Positions 26,794-38,227 of a stretch of 64,000 nt of DNA are shown here, piece after piece. Numbering within the stretch: the first letter of the stretch is position 1; each line of letters opens with the position of its first letter. The notes under the pieces are model-generated. The model did no database searches. It was not told where the DNA came from and was given only the letters and a program-made list of their open reading frames with translations. A program made the translations under genes and the position numbers. This DNA comes from Diogma glabrata (taxonomy: Eukaryota > Arthropoda > Insecta > Diptera > Cylindrotomidae). Location of the stretch: contig OY856186.1 of NCBI GenBank assembly GCA_963693315.1, positions 128,881,143 to 128,945,142 on the forward strand, in the 5' to 3' direction.

Positions 26794-27738
26794 TTAATTA
26801 TCTCGTAAAATTTGAATTATTTCAGCAGATGTAATTTTAGTGATTTTATCATTATCGAACTTTCTTACCAGGATATCGCCATTTTGAACCCATACATATT
26901 TAGCTAGTTTATCAGTTAATAACTCTCTGGCTTTTAAAAGTAGTTGTTGCTTGTAAGGGTTAAGATATTCAGTAATGTAGAAGGTGTTACGACCATTATC
27001 AATTGATAAATCATAGCCAATATCACTTATAATACTGTTTCTTTTCATTGAAACTTTTTTAGCTTTGAAGCCATCCAAAATTTTTTGTTTTGTCGAAATA
27101 TCGTCACATTTCAATATAATTACAGGAATAGTTGTCAAATTCCTTTTAAGAGACCTTGAAATACTTTTTATATTATTAGAAGTTAAAGAAACTTCATAGT
27201 AAGCTAGAAGTTTTTGTTTAATATAAGATAAATCTTCATCAGCTTTAAAAGGAATGCCATGAACAACAAGGTCAAAACTGCGTTCATTATCATCCAGCGA
27301 TATTACTTTATTATTAATACTCTTATTAACACTCACAGTATGCTCAAGAATTTTCATTCTCTTCTCCAAATTCTCCAGTTTAATATTGAAGCCGTCAATT
27401 AGGTTGGAGAATGAATCAACAGTTTCTTGAAATAATTTGTTGGAAATAGTTATTGCATCTAAATCCATTTTAACTTTAGTAAGCACAGTTTTTATATCAT
27501 GTGATTCATTCTGAGATTCATCAGAAACCACAGTTGGAACAGGAACTGCAATTGATTTTCTTGATTTTAATGGTATACATGTGCTGCAGATCCAACCATT
27601 AATTGCACCAGAAGTTATAAGATCAAATTGGTCTTTAGTTAAGCTCAAACATTTAGAATGAAAACTATTTTCGCATACGCAACAGCTTAATCCAGATTTT
27701 TTTCTTGTAATGTTAGATGAACAATGTATGCATAACAT
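26794..27738 (-). CDS. Non-LTR ORF1 protein with PHD-type zinc finger
   Basis: Intact 314-residue ORF, 34 bp upstream of ORF2. Residues 3-54 form a PHD-like finger: C3-x2-C6, C19/C20-x-C22, H27-x2-C30, C51-x2-C54. Residues about 85-145 are polar and likely coiled coil. From about 150 on, VVHGIPFKADEDLSYIKQKL followed by VIILKCDD resembles the RRM-like module of retrotransposon ORF1 proteins. The family is thought to bind element RNA in a ribonucleoprotein particle; a PHD finger could contact histone tails, which is inference. The ATG at 27738 precedes the first zinc ligand by two residues, so the start is plausible. Confidence 0.85.
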   Translation of the reverse strand: MLCIHCSSNITRKKSGLSCCVCENSFHSKCLSLTKDQFDLITSGAINGWICSTCIPLKSRKSIAVPVPTVVSDESQNESHDIKTVLTKVKMDLDAITISNKLFQETVDSFSNLIDGFNIKLENLEKRMKILEHTVSVNKSINNKVISLDDNERSFDLVVHGIPFKADEDLSYIKQKLLAYYEVSLTSNNIKSISRSLKRNLTTIPVIILKCDDISTKQKILDGFKAKKVSMKRNSIISDIGYDLSIDNGRNTFYITEYLNPYKQQLLLKARELLTDKLAKYVWVQNGDILVRKFDNDKITKITSAEIIQILRDN

Positions 27739-28153
27739 TTTAATTAATCATTTATGATTAAAACCAACATATAATATACGTTTAAAATTGGATAATTAGA
27801 CAAAATATTAAATATAAATTTATTTTAAAATCAAATACAAAAATTGAAAATTGTGAACGGAAAAAACAAACACGTCCGATGCGATGCACACTAGATAATT
27901 GATGATTGTTTTTATGTATTCTTTTTTATTTAATTTTTGAAGTTTTTTTAATTCAAAATAATTTAAATTTAAAAATCAATAGCGCATTTTTTGTGCATTT
28001 TTTGTAATTTTACACATTTTTCTACCACCTAATTAGAAACATCTAGCTTTTTAGCGTTTTCCGGGATTTCCCGGATCTTGGGAATTTAATATTTTTTGTC
28101 CCGGCTTCCCGGGATTTGAATTTCTACGGGAACTGAGAAACCCTAGTTCTTAT

Positions 28154-28335
28154 ACTTTTTGAATAATAATTTTTTTTTTGAATAATGTTTTTTTTTATTT
28201 ATTTTTTGAACACTATGTTTTTTTTGCTTTTTTTTTTTAACGATATTTTTTTTTTTTTGTATTATATTTTTTTCTTTTGAATTATTTTTTTTATTTTTTT
28301 TTTTTTGAATAATATTTTGGTTTTTTTTTAGTTGT
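28154..28335 (+). repeat. GAATAAT-plus-T-run minisatellite, right part
   Basis: Same irregular unit as 22880-23002, displaced by the hAT insertion; units vary from about 18 to 35 bp. Confidence 0.75.
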
Positions 28336-28439
28336 TTTTTTTAATGTATCCTATCTGTCTGTCTGTGTGCGTGTGTGCGAGCGAATGGCCAAAGAAGTAT
28401 AACTTCCACCGTCTGGTCCGACGCAGACCCTACGTTTTT

Positions 28440-28570
28440 TATTTTCTTGGAGCCTAAAGTAGTTTTAATTTTCTTTCTTTTAAGCTGAAAGATACGAATA
28501 TTGGTGCAGTTTGGACCAAGTTATTCAAGTTTTACCAAAGAAAGTCAAAACTCAAAATTTGGAAAAAAAA
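28440..28570. repeat. Inverted repeat arm paired with 29697-29830
   Basis: TTTTCTTGGA, TAAGCTGAAAGATACG, TTGGTGCAGTTTGGACCAAG and AAAGAAAGTCAAAACTCAAA recur inverted at 29697-29830. A TGTCTGTCTGTGTGCGTGTG run precedes it at about 28350. The pair may be the arms of a DNA element of about 1.4 kb; no duplication found. Confidence 0.6.
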
Positions 28571-28640
28571 TTTAACTATAAGAATAATTTAAATTCTGCA
28601 ACATAATTGATTTGTATATAAGTTGTTTTCGTCTTATATC

Positions 28641-28980
28641 TAGCTCCCCCCACCTCGGACTTATTTTAGAAGTTAGAAAATATCAGTTAGCTGATTATGA
28701 AATGTCGTTTTTTGACAAAAGTTGTATTTTATTTGTTTATGATTTTTCTCGAAATTGGGATTTTGTTGTGAAGTTTTTTTGACATGTACTAGCTTCACCC
28801 ATCTCGAACTTATTTTAGGAGTTGGAAAATATCAGTTAGTTGATTATGAAATGTCTTTTTTTGACAAAAGTTGTATTTTTTGTATATGATTTTTCTCGAA
28901 ATTGAGATTTTTTTTGTGAAGATTTTTGCCATGATCTAGCTCCTCCCACCTCGGATTTATTTTAGGAGTTGGTATTATGT
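28641..28980 (+). repeat. Tandem repeat, ~148-bp unit, 2.3 copies
   Basis: Unit starts at 28641, 28790 and 28937 (TAGCTCC.CCCACCTCGGA-like). Each includes AAAATATCAGTTAG, TTTTTGACAAAAGTTG and GATTTTTCTCGAAATT. It lies between the inverted arms. Confidence 0.85.
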
Positions 28981-29696
28981 AACTTCTACAAATAAAACAA
29001 TAAATAAACTTGACTTTACACTTTACTAACAATTTATGTTGCTTTACAAGGCAGCTATCACTAATGATTTATTGATTTCTAAAAACAATACACTATTTAA
29101 AATTTATATTTGTAATATTTTTTCTTTTTTAATTAATATTTTACTTAAATGTTTGGAATTAAATTTATCCTCAGAGAGATTATACTTGCAACTAATCATA
29201 CGACAATTATCTACTTAAAAAGAAACCTCATTAAACTAATTAAACAAAAGTTGGGAAAACCGAAAAACTATCAAAAAGTAGAAGTATGTAATTGCTTTCT
29301 TAAATTAAACTTAAAATGATCATAAACGTAAGGAGTAACACAAGGCGGGCGGTGTAAGCAAAAAATTTACATTATCAAAAAACAAAAAAAACAAAAACAA
29401 AAAAGAAAAGAAACAAACCTTACAGGTATTAATAGACATAAATAGGGGCTTAACTTTATGGTGCTTGAACTAACTTAAATAGTTCTGATGTTATGATGTT
29501 TTGCCTCTCCTCACAGTTCATTATCTTTTGTTTATATTTTTCTATCTACGTCTCATATCGATCCAATTCCCAATTTCGAAAACAAAAATGGAAATTATGC
29601 TTTACTATTTCAAAATAATTCTTTACTGATGTTTGAGAACGACTGAATTTTTAAAATTATTATTTATGGCACAATAAATTAAGTAAAAAATTATTT
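28981..29696. other. AT-rich spacer within the inverted pair
   Basis: No supported gene; a 60-codon frame at 29036-29218 has no recognisable motif. Confidence 0.5.
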
Positions 29697-30440
29697 TTTC
29701 CAAATTTTGAGTTTTGACTTTCTTTGGAAAAACTTAAATAACTTGGTGCAAACTGCACCAATATGCGTGTGCTTCAGCTTAAAAGAAAAAAAATTGAAAC
29801 TACTATAGATTCCAAGAAATTAAAAAAAATTAGTGTCTTTATTTGTTCAAAATTTATGGCGTTGAAAATGGATAATTTTTAAAAAAACGTGAATTTTTCG
29901 TATTTTTTCAACCTTTTTCAACTGTAACTTCCAGAATCCTTAATGGATTTTTACAAAATATATCTCAAAATGTTTGTTAGCATATTTACTATGCACGTGT
30001 TTCATTAATATTTTTAATTTGTTTGTTTTGTAAAATATGAGACCCAAAAACCCAAACAACATTTTTGATCACTAAAAAAATTGGTTTTTCGTGAATATCT
30101 TAAAAACAAGAGCTAACAAAAAAAAAAAATGAATATGATATTCGTGTTCAGGAGGTCCAAATCTATAAGAAAAGTTGGGTTTTATTTCGGGAGATTTTTC
30201 TTGTAAACTAGTGTAATTAGATCATGAATTTTTCACTTTAAAAATGAAGTATTTGAAATTAAATGAACTATATTTAATTTTCACATAAACAGTACGTGCG
30301 GTTGTGCGGTCGACTACATCGTTCTGTTGTGTTGAATCAATTTCAGAGTTCCATTCGCTATATCTACCTCCGCGGTGAGGTTGAAACAACTGCATTTCGA
30401 TGGGAAATAGAACATGTTTTTTAGTGTGCGGTATCCAATT
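29697..30440 (+). repeat. Inverted arm, then repeats X and Y joined
   Basis: 29697-29830 pairs with 28440-28570. 29825-30225 is repeat X (inverted copy at 20975-21375). 30226-30440 is repeat Y (second copy at 15139-15620, there split by a MITE). The adjacency of X and Y here is the main evidence that they belong to one longer element. No long ORF. Confidence 0.65.
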
Positions 30441-31784
30441 AAATAAAATTGAACAAAGTGGTGTTTATAGTTTCGGTTTTGTTTTTGTTTTTAAACTCCA
30501 GAACTGAAATGGTTTTTTGAAACTTCAATAACTTCCAACACTCTCATTCGATCTAGATGAAATTTTGTACATAAGCGTTCTTTCATACGTTTTACGTTCT
30601 TTCATAGTTATGAAATATTTTGGGCAGGTTTTTTTTTAAATTTTTTGTTTGCTTAAGATATTAGGTGATATAAAAAGTAGCCGATGCTTTGTCACTAGAT
30701 GGTGTTTTTGGTGGCCATATATTAGACACCACTAACTCTATTGTGTCAAACGAACGTGAATTTTGAATATGAAATTTCTATTAACATTTATATCAATTTA
30801 CAAAAAAATTAATCCAATAGGTAATTTTGCATCCAATGCGACTAAAAATGACTAAGATAAACTACATCAGACGCGCGGTTCACGTTCTTCATTGAGACAA
30901 AATAAGAAAACATGCAGTTTAAAAATAAATGGATCTGCACTGAAAGAAAAAGTTCGATCACTTTATCCTCTTTTGTGTCAAGACGACCAAATGTTCTCTT
31001 CCACAATAACTCCAAATTCAGTTGTCATACCTTTAAAAAAGAAACATGAAAACACAATAACCGAATGCCATGTCAACGTGACAGGACAAGATTCGGTTTG
31101 CATGAAGAAGGATGTCGTAACTGAATTTTTTTCTTCCAGTGTATTTACATATATTAGCTGAAGTATTCAATTATAATTGCATACTTCAACTAATTTATTG
31201 CCTTGAATAGTAACAATTTCAGTTTGTTATTATTATTTATTGTTTTTTTCCAATTGTTTACAATACTACAAATTGTTAATATAATAATATAGATATCACT
31301 ATTACAAATAAATACAAATATACACAAATTGTTAATATAATAATTTAGATAACACTATTATTCGATTTTAGTTTTAGTTAGTAATTTACGTTGGAAAAAA
31401 TTAAGAGCATATTTTAGTCGTTAAAAACGACTAGAGTTATGTGCCCTTTCTTAACCAACAGATTGTTTTAACTCGGTGTTTAAAAAAATCTGTATAAGCT
31501 CGAAAGTGATTAAAAAATGTGGCGTGGGGATTAAGCTACATGATAAGATTTGAGAAAAATTTTAAGATAATTATAAATGTAAAAATATAGAAATCTATTT
31601 TAAAAGCAATAAAATAAATAACTAATGAACTAAAACAACTAATTTTATAAGTCTAATAATATATATATACAACAAACCAATACAATAAATTAAATATCAT
31701 AAATTAATAACTATTATTTACCCAACTGTTTAGAAATAAATACAAAACTTAAACAAACAAACACAGATCATCATATTATAACCT
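30441..31784. other. Intergenic DNA with one unsupported 89-codon frame
   Basis: An open frame at 30892-31161 (plus) begins MRQNKKTCSLK and contains several Cys residues, but I recognise no domain; it may be chance. A tandem duplication of about 60 bp (CAAATTGTTAATATAATAAT unit, 31270-31365) and a TAGTCGTTAAAAACGACTA hairpin at 31416-31434 may belong to the 3' UTR of the minus-strand retrotransposon to the right. Confidence 0.45.
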
Positions 31785-33928
31785 TGAACAACTCTTTAAT
31801 TTTGGTTATATCAAAGGTAAAAAGCCATGACTTCACCTGCTTAAGAAACGTAGACAAAGAGAGCGAACTATGACGAATATCAAACGGTAATTGATTAAAT
31901 ATGCTAGGGGCTATTATAGTAAAGAATCTTCTGTAATGAGTAGTTCTAAATCGCGAAACATTAGCAAGCTGCTAAGACCGGAGCAATCTATTGAGATTTC
32001 TATGATACCTCAGCATTCGGTTACCACTCATAATATAAAATATTTTTAGAATCCTATAAATATATAGATGCCTTAGTGGAAGAATCCAATTAAAATAAAA
32101 TATTGGTCAGCTATGATCAAGTTTTTTTCGGTTATAGATTATTCTTACTTTATATTTTTGAGCTAATAGTAAAGGTTTTAACGTACTTAAATAAGTTCCC
32201 GCATAGCAACCAATTCCATACTGAAGTTTTGAATTGAAAAGAGCACAGTATATACATTTTAGTACATGTATTGGACATAGAGACTTAAGAATATAAAATT
32301 TCGTATTTAGCATTAACAAATATTTTTTCAGTACATCTATGTGAGGTTTCCAGCTCAATCTGTTGTCTAGCGTGAGACCCAAATATTTAAATGTAGTAGC
32401 CGGATCAATTGCAAAGCAGTTGCGTGAACAATTTGATTTACTACAGACGACCGAGTGACTAACTACTGAAGAATTAGGAGTACATCGATCGGTAAGTCCA
32501 AAGTGCATTATTTTTGTTTTGCCACTTATAATCATGGAATGCACCAGAAATCAGCAAACGCACTCATTCTCCCAAACAAATTTAGTTCAAAAACGGAATT
32601 TATGTATACCAAGAAGGGGATTGGACCTAGAACAGAACCCTGTGGTACGCCAATTCAAACATTGCACAGAGCTAAAGGAGTCGTTAATTTTAACTTGTTG
32701 GGATCTTTGACTCAGATAGGAATTCAACCATTCAAGAATGAACCCACGAAATCCAGCATCTTCTAGTTTTTGGAGTAAAACCAGGTGGTTTACCATTTCA
32801 AAAGCCTTAGTAATATCGACAAAAAGGCCGGCAACAACATTCTGGCTGTCCATATTTTTGTAGACTGTTTCAAGGAAGTCAAACAGTGCTTCTTCTGTGC
32901 CAATACCAGTTCTGAATCCAAATTGTGCGTTGCTGAAGAAACTATTACTATTCAAAAACATTAGAATCCTAGATTTGAGACACTTTTCATATAACTTAGA
33001 GATCGTTAGTAAAAGAGAAATTGGCCTATAATTCTGAGTTTCTTTCCGATCACCTTTTTTAAAGATAGGAATAACAGTAGCATGTTTGAATTTATTTGGA
33101 AAAATACCTGAAGTAACGCTAAGATTGAAAATAAAAGCCAACACATCGACAATAAGCAGACCAATTTCCTTCAAAAGTTTATTGCTAATGCCATCGCTAC
33201 TATAAGAATTTTTGTTTTCAAGCTTTGTTATTAGTTTGTATAATTCGGAGGCGTAGATGGAATGAAAAACGAAACTATTTTGCTCGCGCTTGCTGCCAAT
33301 TAAATTTTTAACGTCATACGTAGATACATGATTCCCTACTGATGGAAGGCCAGCATTTAAGCTATCTGCAATACTACAGAAGTAACTATTGAACTGATTC
33401 GCGATCTCACCATCAGAAGTTAGAAGTTTATTTCCCGTCGCTTAAAATTTCTGTTACTGCTACTGATTTTTTTTTTTAATGCCATTTACTATATTTCATT
33501 CTTTTTTGTGTTACCTTTTGCATTAAGAAACTGTTGCAAATAAAATTCGTTTTTAGTAGAATTAATGTTGTGTTTTAATTTATTTCTAAAAGAACGAGCA
33601 TATGATTTCAGTTTAAGATTTTCGGGATGCTTTTTTAATTTTAAGGATAAAAATTTTAATTTTATGGCATGGTTTACTAAGGACTTAGATATCCAAGGCT
33701 TTAATTTGGTAATTTTTTTTTATTAGATTGTTTGAAAGTACAATTTGAAACATGTTGCTGTAGCTTCATTAAAAAGAATTCTAGTGCTAAATCAGGATCG
33801 CTTTGTGTATAAACCTCTTCCCAAAACTCAAAAGTTAAATTATACCGCAGAGATTTATAATCTATAGCCGTGCAATGAGTTTTAGATTCATCAACATTAT
33901 AATCTGTAGGCTTGGAGGTGGAGCAACT
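31785..33928 (-). pseudogene. Non-LTR ORF2, linker and RT part (continues from 51769-51032)
   Basis: From 33928 downward the frame continues in phase from the endonuclease fragment at 51035, for about 70 codons past the 17-kb insertion. The RT region includes HATVIPIFKKGDRKETQNYR, PISLLLTISKLYEK and motif A FVDITKAFEMVNH. The frame shifts exactly at motif B, and the catalytic YADD block is deleted between 32587 and 32544. The next frame has KYLGLTLDNRLSWKPH, and the C-terminus ends near 31785 (LSTFLKQVKSWLF). Loss of the active-site motif makes it dead. The element carries the outermost level of the nested structure. Confidence 0.85.
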
Positions 33929-35857
33929 ATTGGGCGATATGTATAAAAACTAGTAAACACTAGTTAAACTTTACTACCTAGTTTAATACAAAATTGCTAG
34001 TATAGTAAAAAATTGGTTTGAGTATGAACTAAACTAGGAGGATAGTATTAAAAAACATCGCACTAGGTTGTTGCTATGGCGTTTACTAGGAATTTAAATA
34101 ACAAACTTTTTTGAGTTGTGAAATAAATAGCTTATTTGTTATATATCTTCGTATATATTTCCAGTTTATCTATTTATTTAGTAAATTTGGAGAATTTTAT
34201 GTTAATAATTATAAGAAGAAGTTCAATATTAAAATATTCATTTTATTTTATATTTTTGTGTTTGTTTACATGGATGTGAAATAAGTTGTTTTATTGAAGA
34301 AAAAAAATCTTTATTCAGAACCCGTATTTAAGTAATAATTTCTTCTAAAACTTCGAAACCTTTTATATTTGATCTTTCATTAGTCAGACATGCAAGAATG
34401 AAGATGCAGCCCAATTTCTTTTCAGAACAATTGGCGATAGACTATTTGTCATAAGTGCTTTGAAGGTTTTCGTAGATTTGATACGTAATCTTTCGTAGAT
34501 TGCTTTCAGCTATCAGATGGCAATTTGTGTATTGTTTTTGAGATTTTCTTATACGTTTTTCCAATGTTTTTGGGGTGTAAAATGAACTGGTTGAATTCGT
34601 TGGCGTACCTCTTATTATTAGTCGTGGGCATGCCGTGAATCGGTTTTATTACGTTTCTGATTTGGAACTGCGGCTTACACAGTCTTTTATTTTTGCAATG
34701 AATCATTGGTTCCACCGCTCAAACAACACTCTGTTTTGTCTTATTTAATGAGCTTATTACAAATGTGTGATAATCGAAGGCGCTCCTCTTACTAGCGATG
34801 GTATGCCTTAACGATGGGTATATCGAATTATGCTAGAAATATTTGTTTTGATAAATTGACGCCTCGTGGCTTGGTGCAACAGGTTTCCGGGGGTATAACC
34901 AAATGTGTGTTAACTAAATCGTTGAAATCACTAATAACTGTTGAATACAAGACTTGCTCCTGTGTTTTAGAACTACATGTTATTCTTGCAAATAACATGT
35001 AATTCTCAGCATTAATATTTATATCTGGATTAATTTGTCTTCATTACAATTAAGCTATAAGGAAATACTATTGTTAGTTTTTGTATTTTTACTGTTATAA
35101 GTTGGTATCCGGCTTTTATTTCTGTTGCTATAGATTATGTTGAAGACACAAGGGGATTTAAAGCTCTAAAATTAGCAAAAGACGTTTCTTTAGGCTGGTA
35201 AGGTTAGAATGACAGTCTTGAGAACGATAAACGGAAAGGACTTTTGCTGTTTAAGAGCTATGCTTTTGAAAACAATCTAGAGCTTCTCAAGTGCGAAAAC
35301 TTAAACATTTGGATGCCAGACTAGGATTGAATAATTCTAGTCAAAGGACGTTAGACGAGCCAATACCACCTACCCTTTCAATAACATTGACAAGGGCCAA
35401 AAATGTGGGTTAGAAAATAATCCTGCAAAAATAGAAGTGATTTTTTCTACTAGGAAACTGGTAAAATATTGGCTCCATTGCTCTGGAGGGAAGTGGTCTT
35501 GCACTTTTTGCAGAACTAGCAAAAAATATTACAAAATTGCTTTCTCCAAACTATGAGAATTACTCCATCAGAAAACAATTACGGTAGGTTTTATGAATAA
35601 TTCTTGCTGTTAAGTCTGTCACAAATTTGAAATTTTTTCTTAGATGACAAACGTCTTCATTTTGCATATTTTTTATGTGACAATTTTGACTTAAAATTTT
35701 TACGTAAATCACTTCTTATTGGCATGGGTCGCGTTAAACCTTGATCCGTCTCATTTGCTAATAATTTTGCACGTGCTGCATTCCGTCAACACTTGAACGA
35801 TTATTTAAAAGCCAAAGTGTATAGGCACATAAAATTTGGAAAAAAAACGTGCAAAGT

Positions 35858-36063
35858 TGTATTGCCTGGACCTTACAACTTAAAATAAATGCCTAAGGCA
35901 TCTATTTATCCAAGGGTTTTATTATATTTAAACATTCCAAAAAAACGATACACCAATGTGCAGGTGGGACTTTACACAGAAGAAATCTCTAATAAACAAT
36001 TTCTTTTACAAGACCATTTAGTCTTAGAATAATCAAACAAAAAAAAGATTCAAAGTATTTAGC
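35858..36063 (-). repeat. 3' LTR, terminal 206 bp (split off by nested element)
   Basis: Matches 48512-48716 almost perfectly, including CTTACAACTTAAAATAAATG, CATCTATTTATCCAAGGG and ACTTTACACAGAAGAAATC. It ends abruptly at TATTTAGC, where the nested retrotransposon begins. Confidence 0.93.
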
Positions 36064-36681
36064 TAGTATTTAGATATCGATGAAAGAACGATGGAGTAAA
36101 GACGTATTTTCAATTAATGTGTGCTCAAATTAGTATAATTATTAATTCAATTTCTAAAATTAAATATAAAACTATAGTTGATGATACTTCGTTTTTCTAT
36201 TATCTTTAGTGTTGTGATTAAATAGAAATTAGTGTATAAACTTTAAAAGAAGTACAATTTAATTTATATTAAATCTAAAAACAAATGTAACCGTGTGACA
36301 AGTGTGATCATTTCATTTAAGTTAATTATACACAGAAATAATTAACATTTGATTAATTTAAATATAACGGTTCTATGCATATAAACATTTATGTGGTCAT
36401 GTCCTTGTTTTTTGTTTTGTTTCTTCAATTTTATCAGATGTTTTTGATATTTTAAACATTTAAACTGAGCAATAGTTTTCAACCAAACTTTAGATTCTTA
36501 ACTAAAATAAAATATACAGTGAAAAAATAGACAGAATACTGTTATTAATAATAAATTATAATTTTGTTCTTTTGCTTTAAAAAGGACCGAGTATGTGGTA
36601 AATCTTTGTAATATTTGGAAAATTTGTTGATTTTTCTTTGCAGCTGAATTTGTAATCTGCTACTTTATCTAAGATATCAGT

Positions 36682-37965
36682 ATGTTACGATCACCACCAT
36701 CTCCACTAACTAAAAATGAGAAACGGCCAAGGCCAGACAATCTTGTTTGTCATGCTTGCTTACAATTAATTGATCCTGACAAACCATCAATGAAATGTAA
36801 TGAATGTCTTGCGTCGTTTGAACTTGGGTGTATTTCAATATCTTCCGATCAATATAGATATTTTATAACGAACAAAATTTCATGGTGTTGCCCAAAATGC
36901 TACTATGAAAAATCGTCTTCTACAAATAAGGTTGTTTGTGCACTTTCCGAAGGTGTAGAGGAATTGAAATCTAACCTTCAAAGTGTTCTTAAAAATGTTA
37001 ATGAAATCTCAGCTCGAGTGGCTGGAATTCACCAAGAAATGATTGCTCGTGTAGAAGACGTTCAAAAATGCTTTAATGCTGCTCATAAACGCATAAATTT
37101 GATAGAATCTGAAAACTTGTCAAACTATATAAGGATACATGGAATATGCAATATTTATAAAGAAGATCAAGGCATGCTAAGACTACTACTTAATGATATC
37201 CTTGGAGTATTAAATATTAAGTTATGCGACACTCAATTTGCGATATCACGGAACAAAACAACTCATGAAATAATGGTTGTCTTTTATGACAAACCTTTGT
37301 TGAAGCTTATTTTTGAAAATTATGCTTTACTTTTAGCCAGTGACGCAAATATACATGAAACTTTCTTCAAATCATTAGTTTCCGTAAAACTTGATCAAAT
37401 GGGCGCTACATCTAATAAAATATCAATATCCTTTGAATCAGAGAACAATAGATTAAAAAAACGACTGGAATTTCTTGAACAGCAATCTTTAGCAAAAGAC
37501 ATTAAAATAACCGGTATTTCCTTTCGGATTGATGAAACATATGACAAGCTACAATCAATATTCATCAAAATCTCAGAACAACTCAAAGTTTGTATTTCTA
37601 TAGCTGATTTCTCTATCCGGCGAATAAAGCAAACACCAATAGTTATCGTAACGTTTCGTGATAAAAGTTTACGAGATACGTTGTTTTATAAATACATATC
37701 AATTGTCAAGAACTCAAAATCAGCTGGCATTTCTATTCATCAACAAGATGTCTTACAATCGTCATCAAATAAGATCATGTTTAATGAACATCTATCTGAA
37801 TCCGCAAGTCTTATTTATAGTGCTGTACGTGCTTCAAAAAAATTGAATAAAATACACTCATTCTCTGTGCGAGGCGGAAAAGTGGTAGTAAAAGTTTGTC
37901 CTAACGCTGACTGGCTATTTATTCAGTCACTGGAAGATCTACACTTCTTACTAAATAGCAATTAG
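36682..37965 (+). CDS. Non-LTR ORF1 protein: PHD-like finger plus two RRM-like modules
   Basis: 427 residues. The finger spans C23-x2-C26, C39-x2-C42, C50 and C70-x2-C73. The position usually held by His (three before C50) is Glu47, so this is a variant finger. Residues about 85-150 are helical/coiled-coil-like. Two similar modules follow, one starting IRIHGICNIYKEDQ (about 151) and one starting IKITGISFRIDETYDK (about 274). Each has an IHGI/ITGI strand, an acidic turn, a helix and an IMVVFYDK/IVIVTFRDK strand, suggesting an internal duplication. The C-terminal FSVRGGKVVVKV resembles the end of other ORF1 proteins. Likely role: RNA binding and packaging. The product is probably cytoplasmic or nuclear RNP-bound (inference). 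Confidence 0.87.
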   Translation: MLRSPPSPLTKNEKRPRPDNLVCHACLQLIDPDKPSMKCNECLASFELGCISISSDQYRYFITNKISWCCPKCYYEKSSSTNKVVCALSEGVEELKSNLQSVLKNVNEISARVAGIHQEMIARVEDVQKCFNAAHKRINLIESENLSNYIRIHGICNIYKEDQGMLRLLLNDILGVLNIKLCDTQFAISRNKTTHEIMVVFYDKPLLKLIFENYALLLASDANIHETFFKSLVSVKLDQMGATSNKISISFESENNRLKKRLEFLEQQSLAKDIKITGISFRIDETYDKLQSIFIKISEQLKVCISIADFSIRRIKQTPIVIVTFRDKSLRDTLFYKYISIVKNSKSAGISIHQQDVLQSSSNKIMFNEHLSESASLIYSAVRASKKLNKIHSFSVRGGKVVVKVCPNADWLFIQSLEDLHFLLNSN

Positions 37966-38227
37966 TCACCAATCAACATTTTTTCCAACTTTAATGAATT
38001 AACATAACTAAATATTATATATTATTTGCTTAACTACTTCGAATTATTTTTCTGAATTTTGCTTTCTAATTTGATACTTCTTAATTTTTGTGAATTTATA
38101 TCTTATTTTTCTTTTGTTAAATTGTTTAAGGGCGTTACAATTTTTTGTAAGATAAACTTAAATTTATATTATATAATTAACTAAACTAAACCATTCTAAA
38201 TTTTTTTATCACGTTCTCGTTTAAAAT

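Larger units (their letters stand above)
23551..27870 (-). mobile_element. Near-full-length non-LTR retrotransposon inside the hAT element
   Basis: Minus-strand order: ORF1 (27738-26794), ORF2 (26759-23872), 3' UTR with a 69-bp tandem duplication (23642 and 23711 equivalent), and a terminal (AAAT)n tail at 23583-23551. The PHD-finger ORF1, EEP-RT ORF2 and short-repeat tail suggest a CR1-group or jockey-group element. The 5' edge is not sharply defined (about 27850-27900). Confidence 0.85.
23011..28145. mobile_element. hAT-type element with nested non-LTR retrotransposon
   Basis: Ends are TAGGGTTTCTCA and TGAGAAACCCTA, followed inward by inverted CCCGGGAT-rich blocks (23025-23130; 28060-28135). 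Both sides carry the 8-bp sequence GTTCTTAT (23003-23010; 28146-28153), which fits the hAT target consensus nTnnnnAn. Without the retrotransposon about 0.85 kb remains and no transposase is visible, so the base element is non-autonomous. The left arm also holds a TAGGTAGATTT hairpin similar to the one at 3976. Confidence 0.88.

Noticed and set aside
30892..31161. 89-codon frame as a novel small protein
   Set aside because: Not enough evidence to call; left as an unassigned frame in the intergenic entry.
34506..34715. Minus-strand 69-codon frame in the TIR element arm as a transposase
   Set aside because: No DDE or helix-turn-helix motif recognised; cannot be supported.
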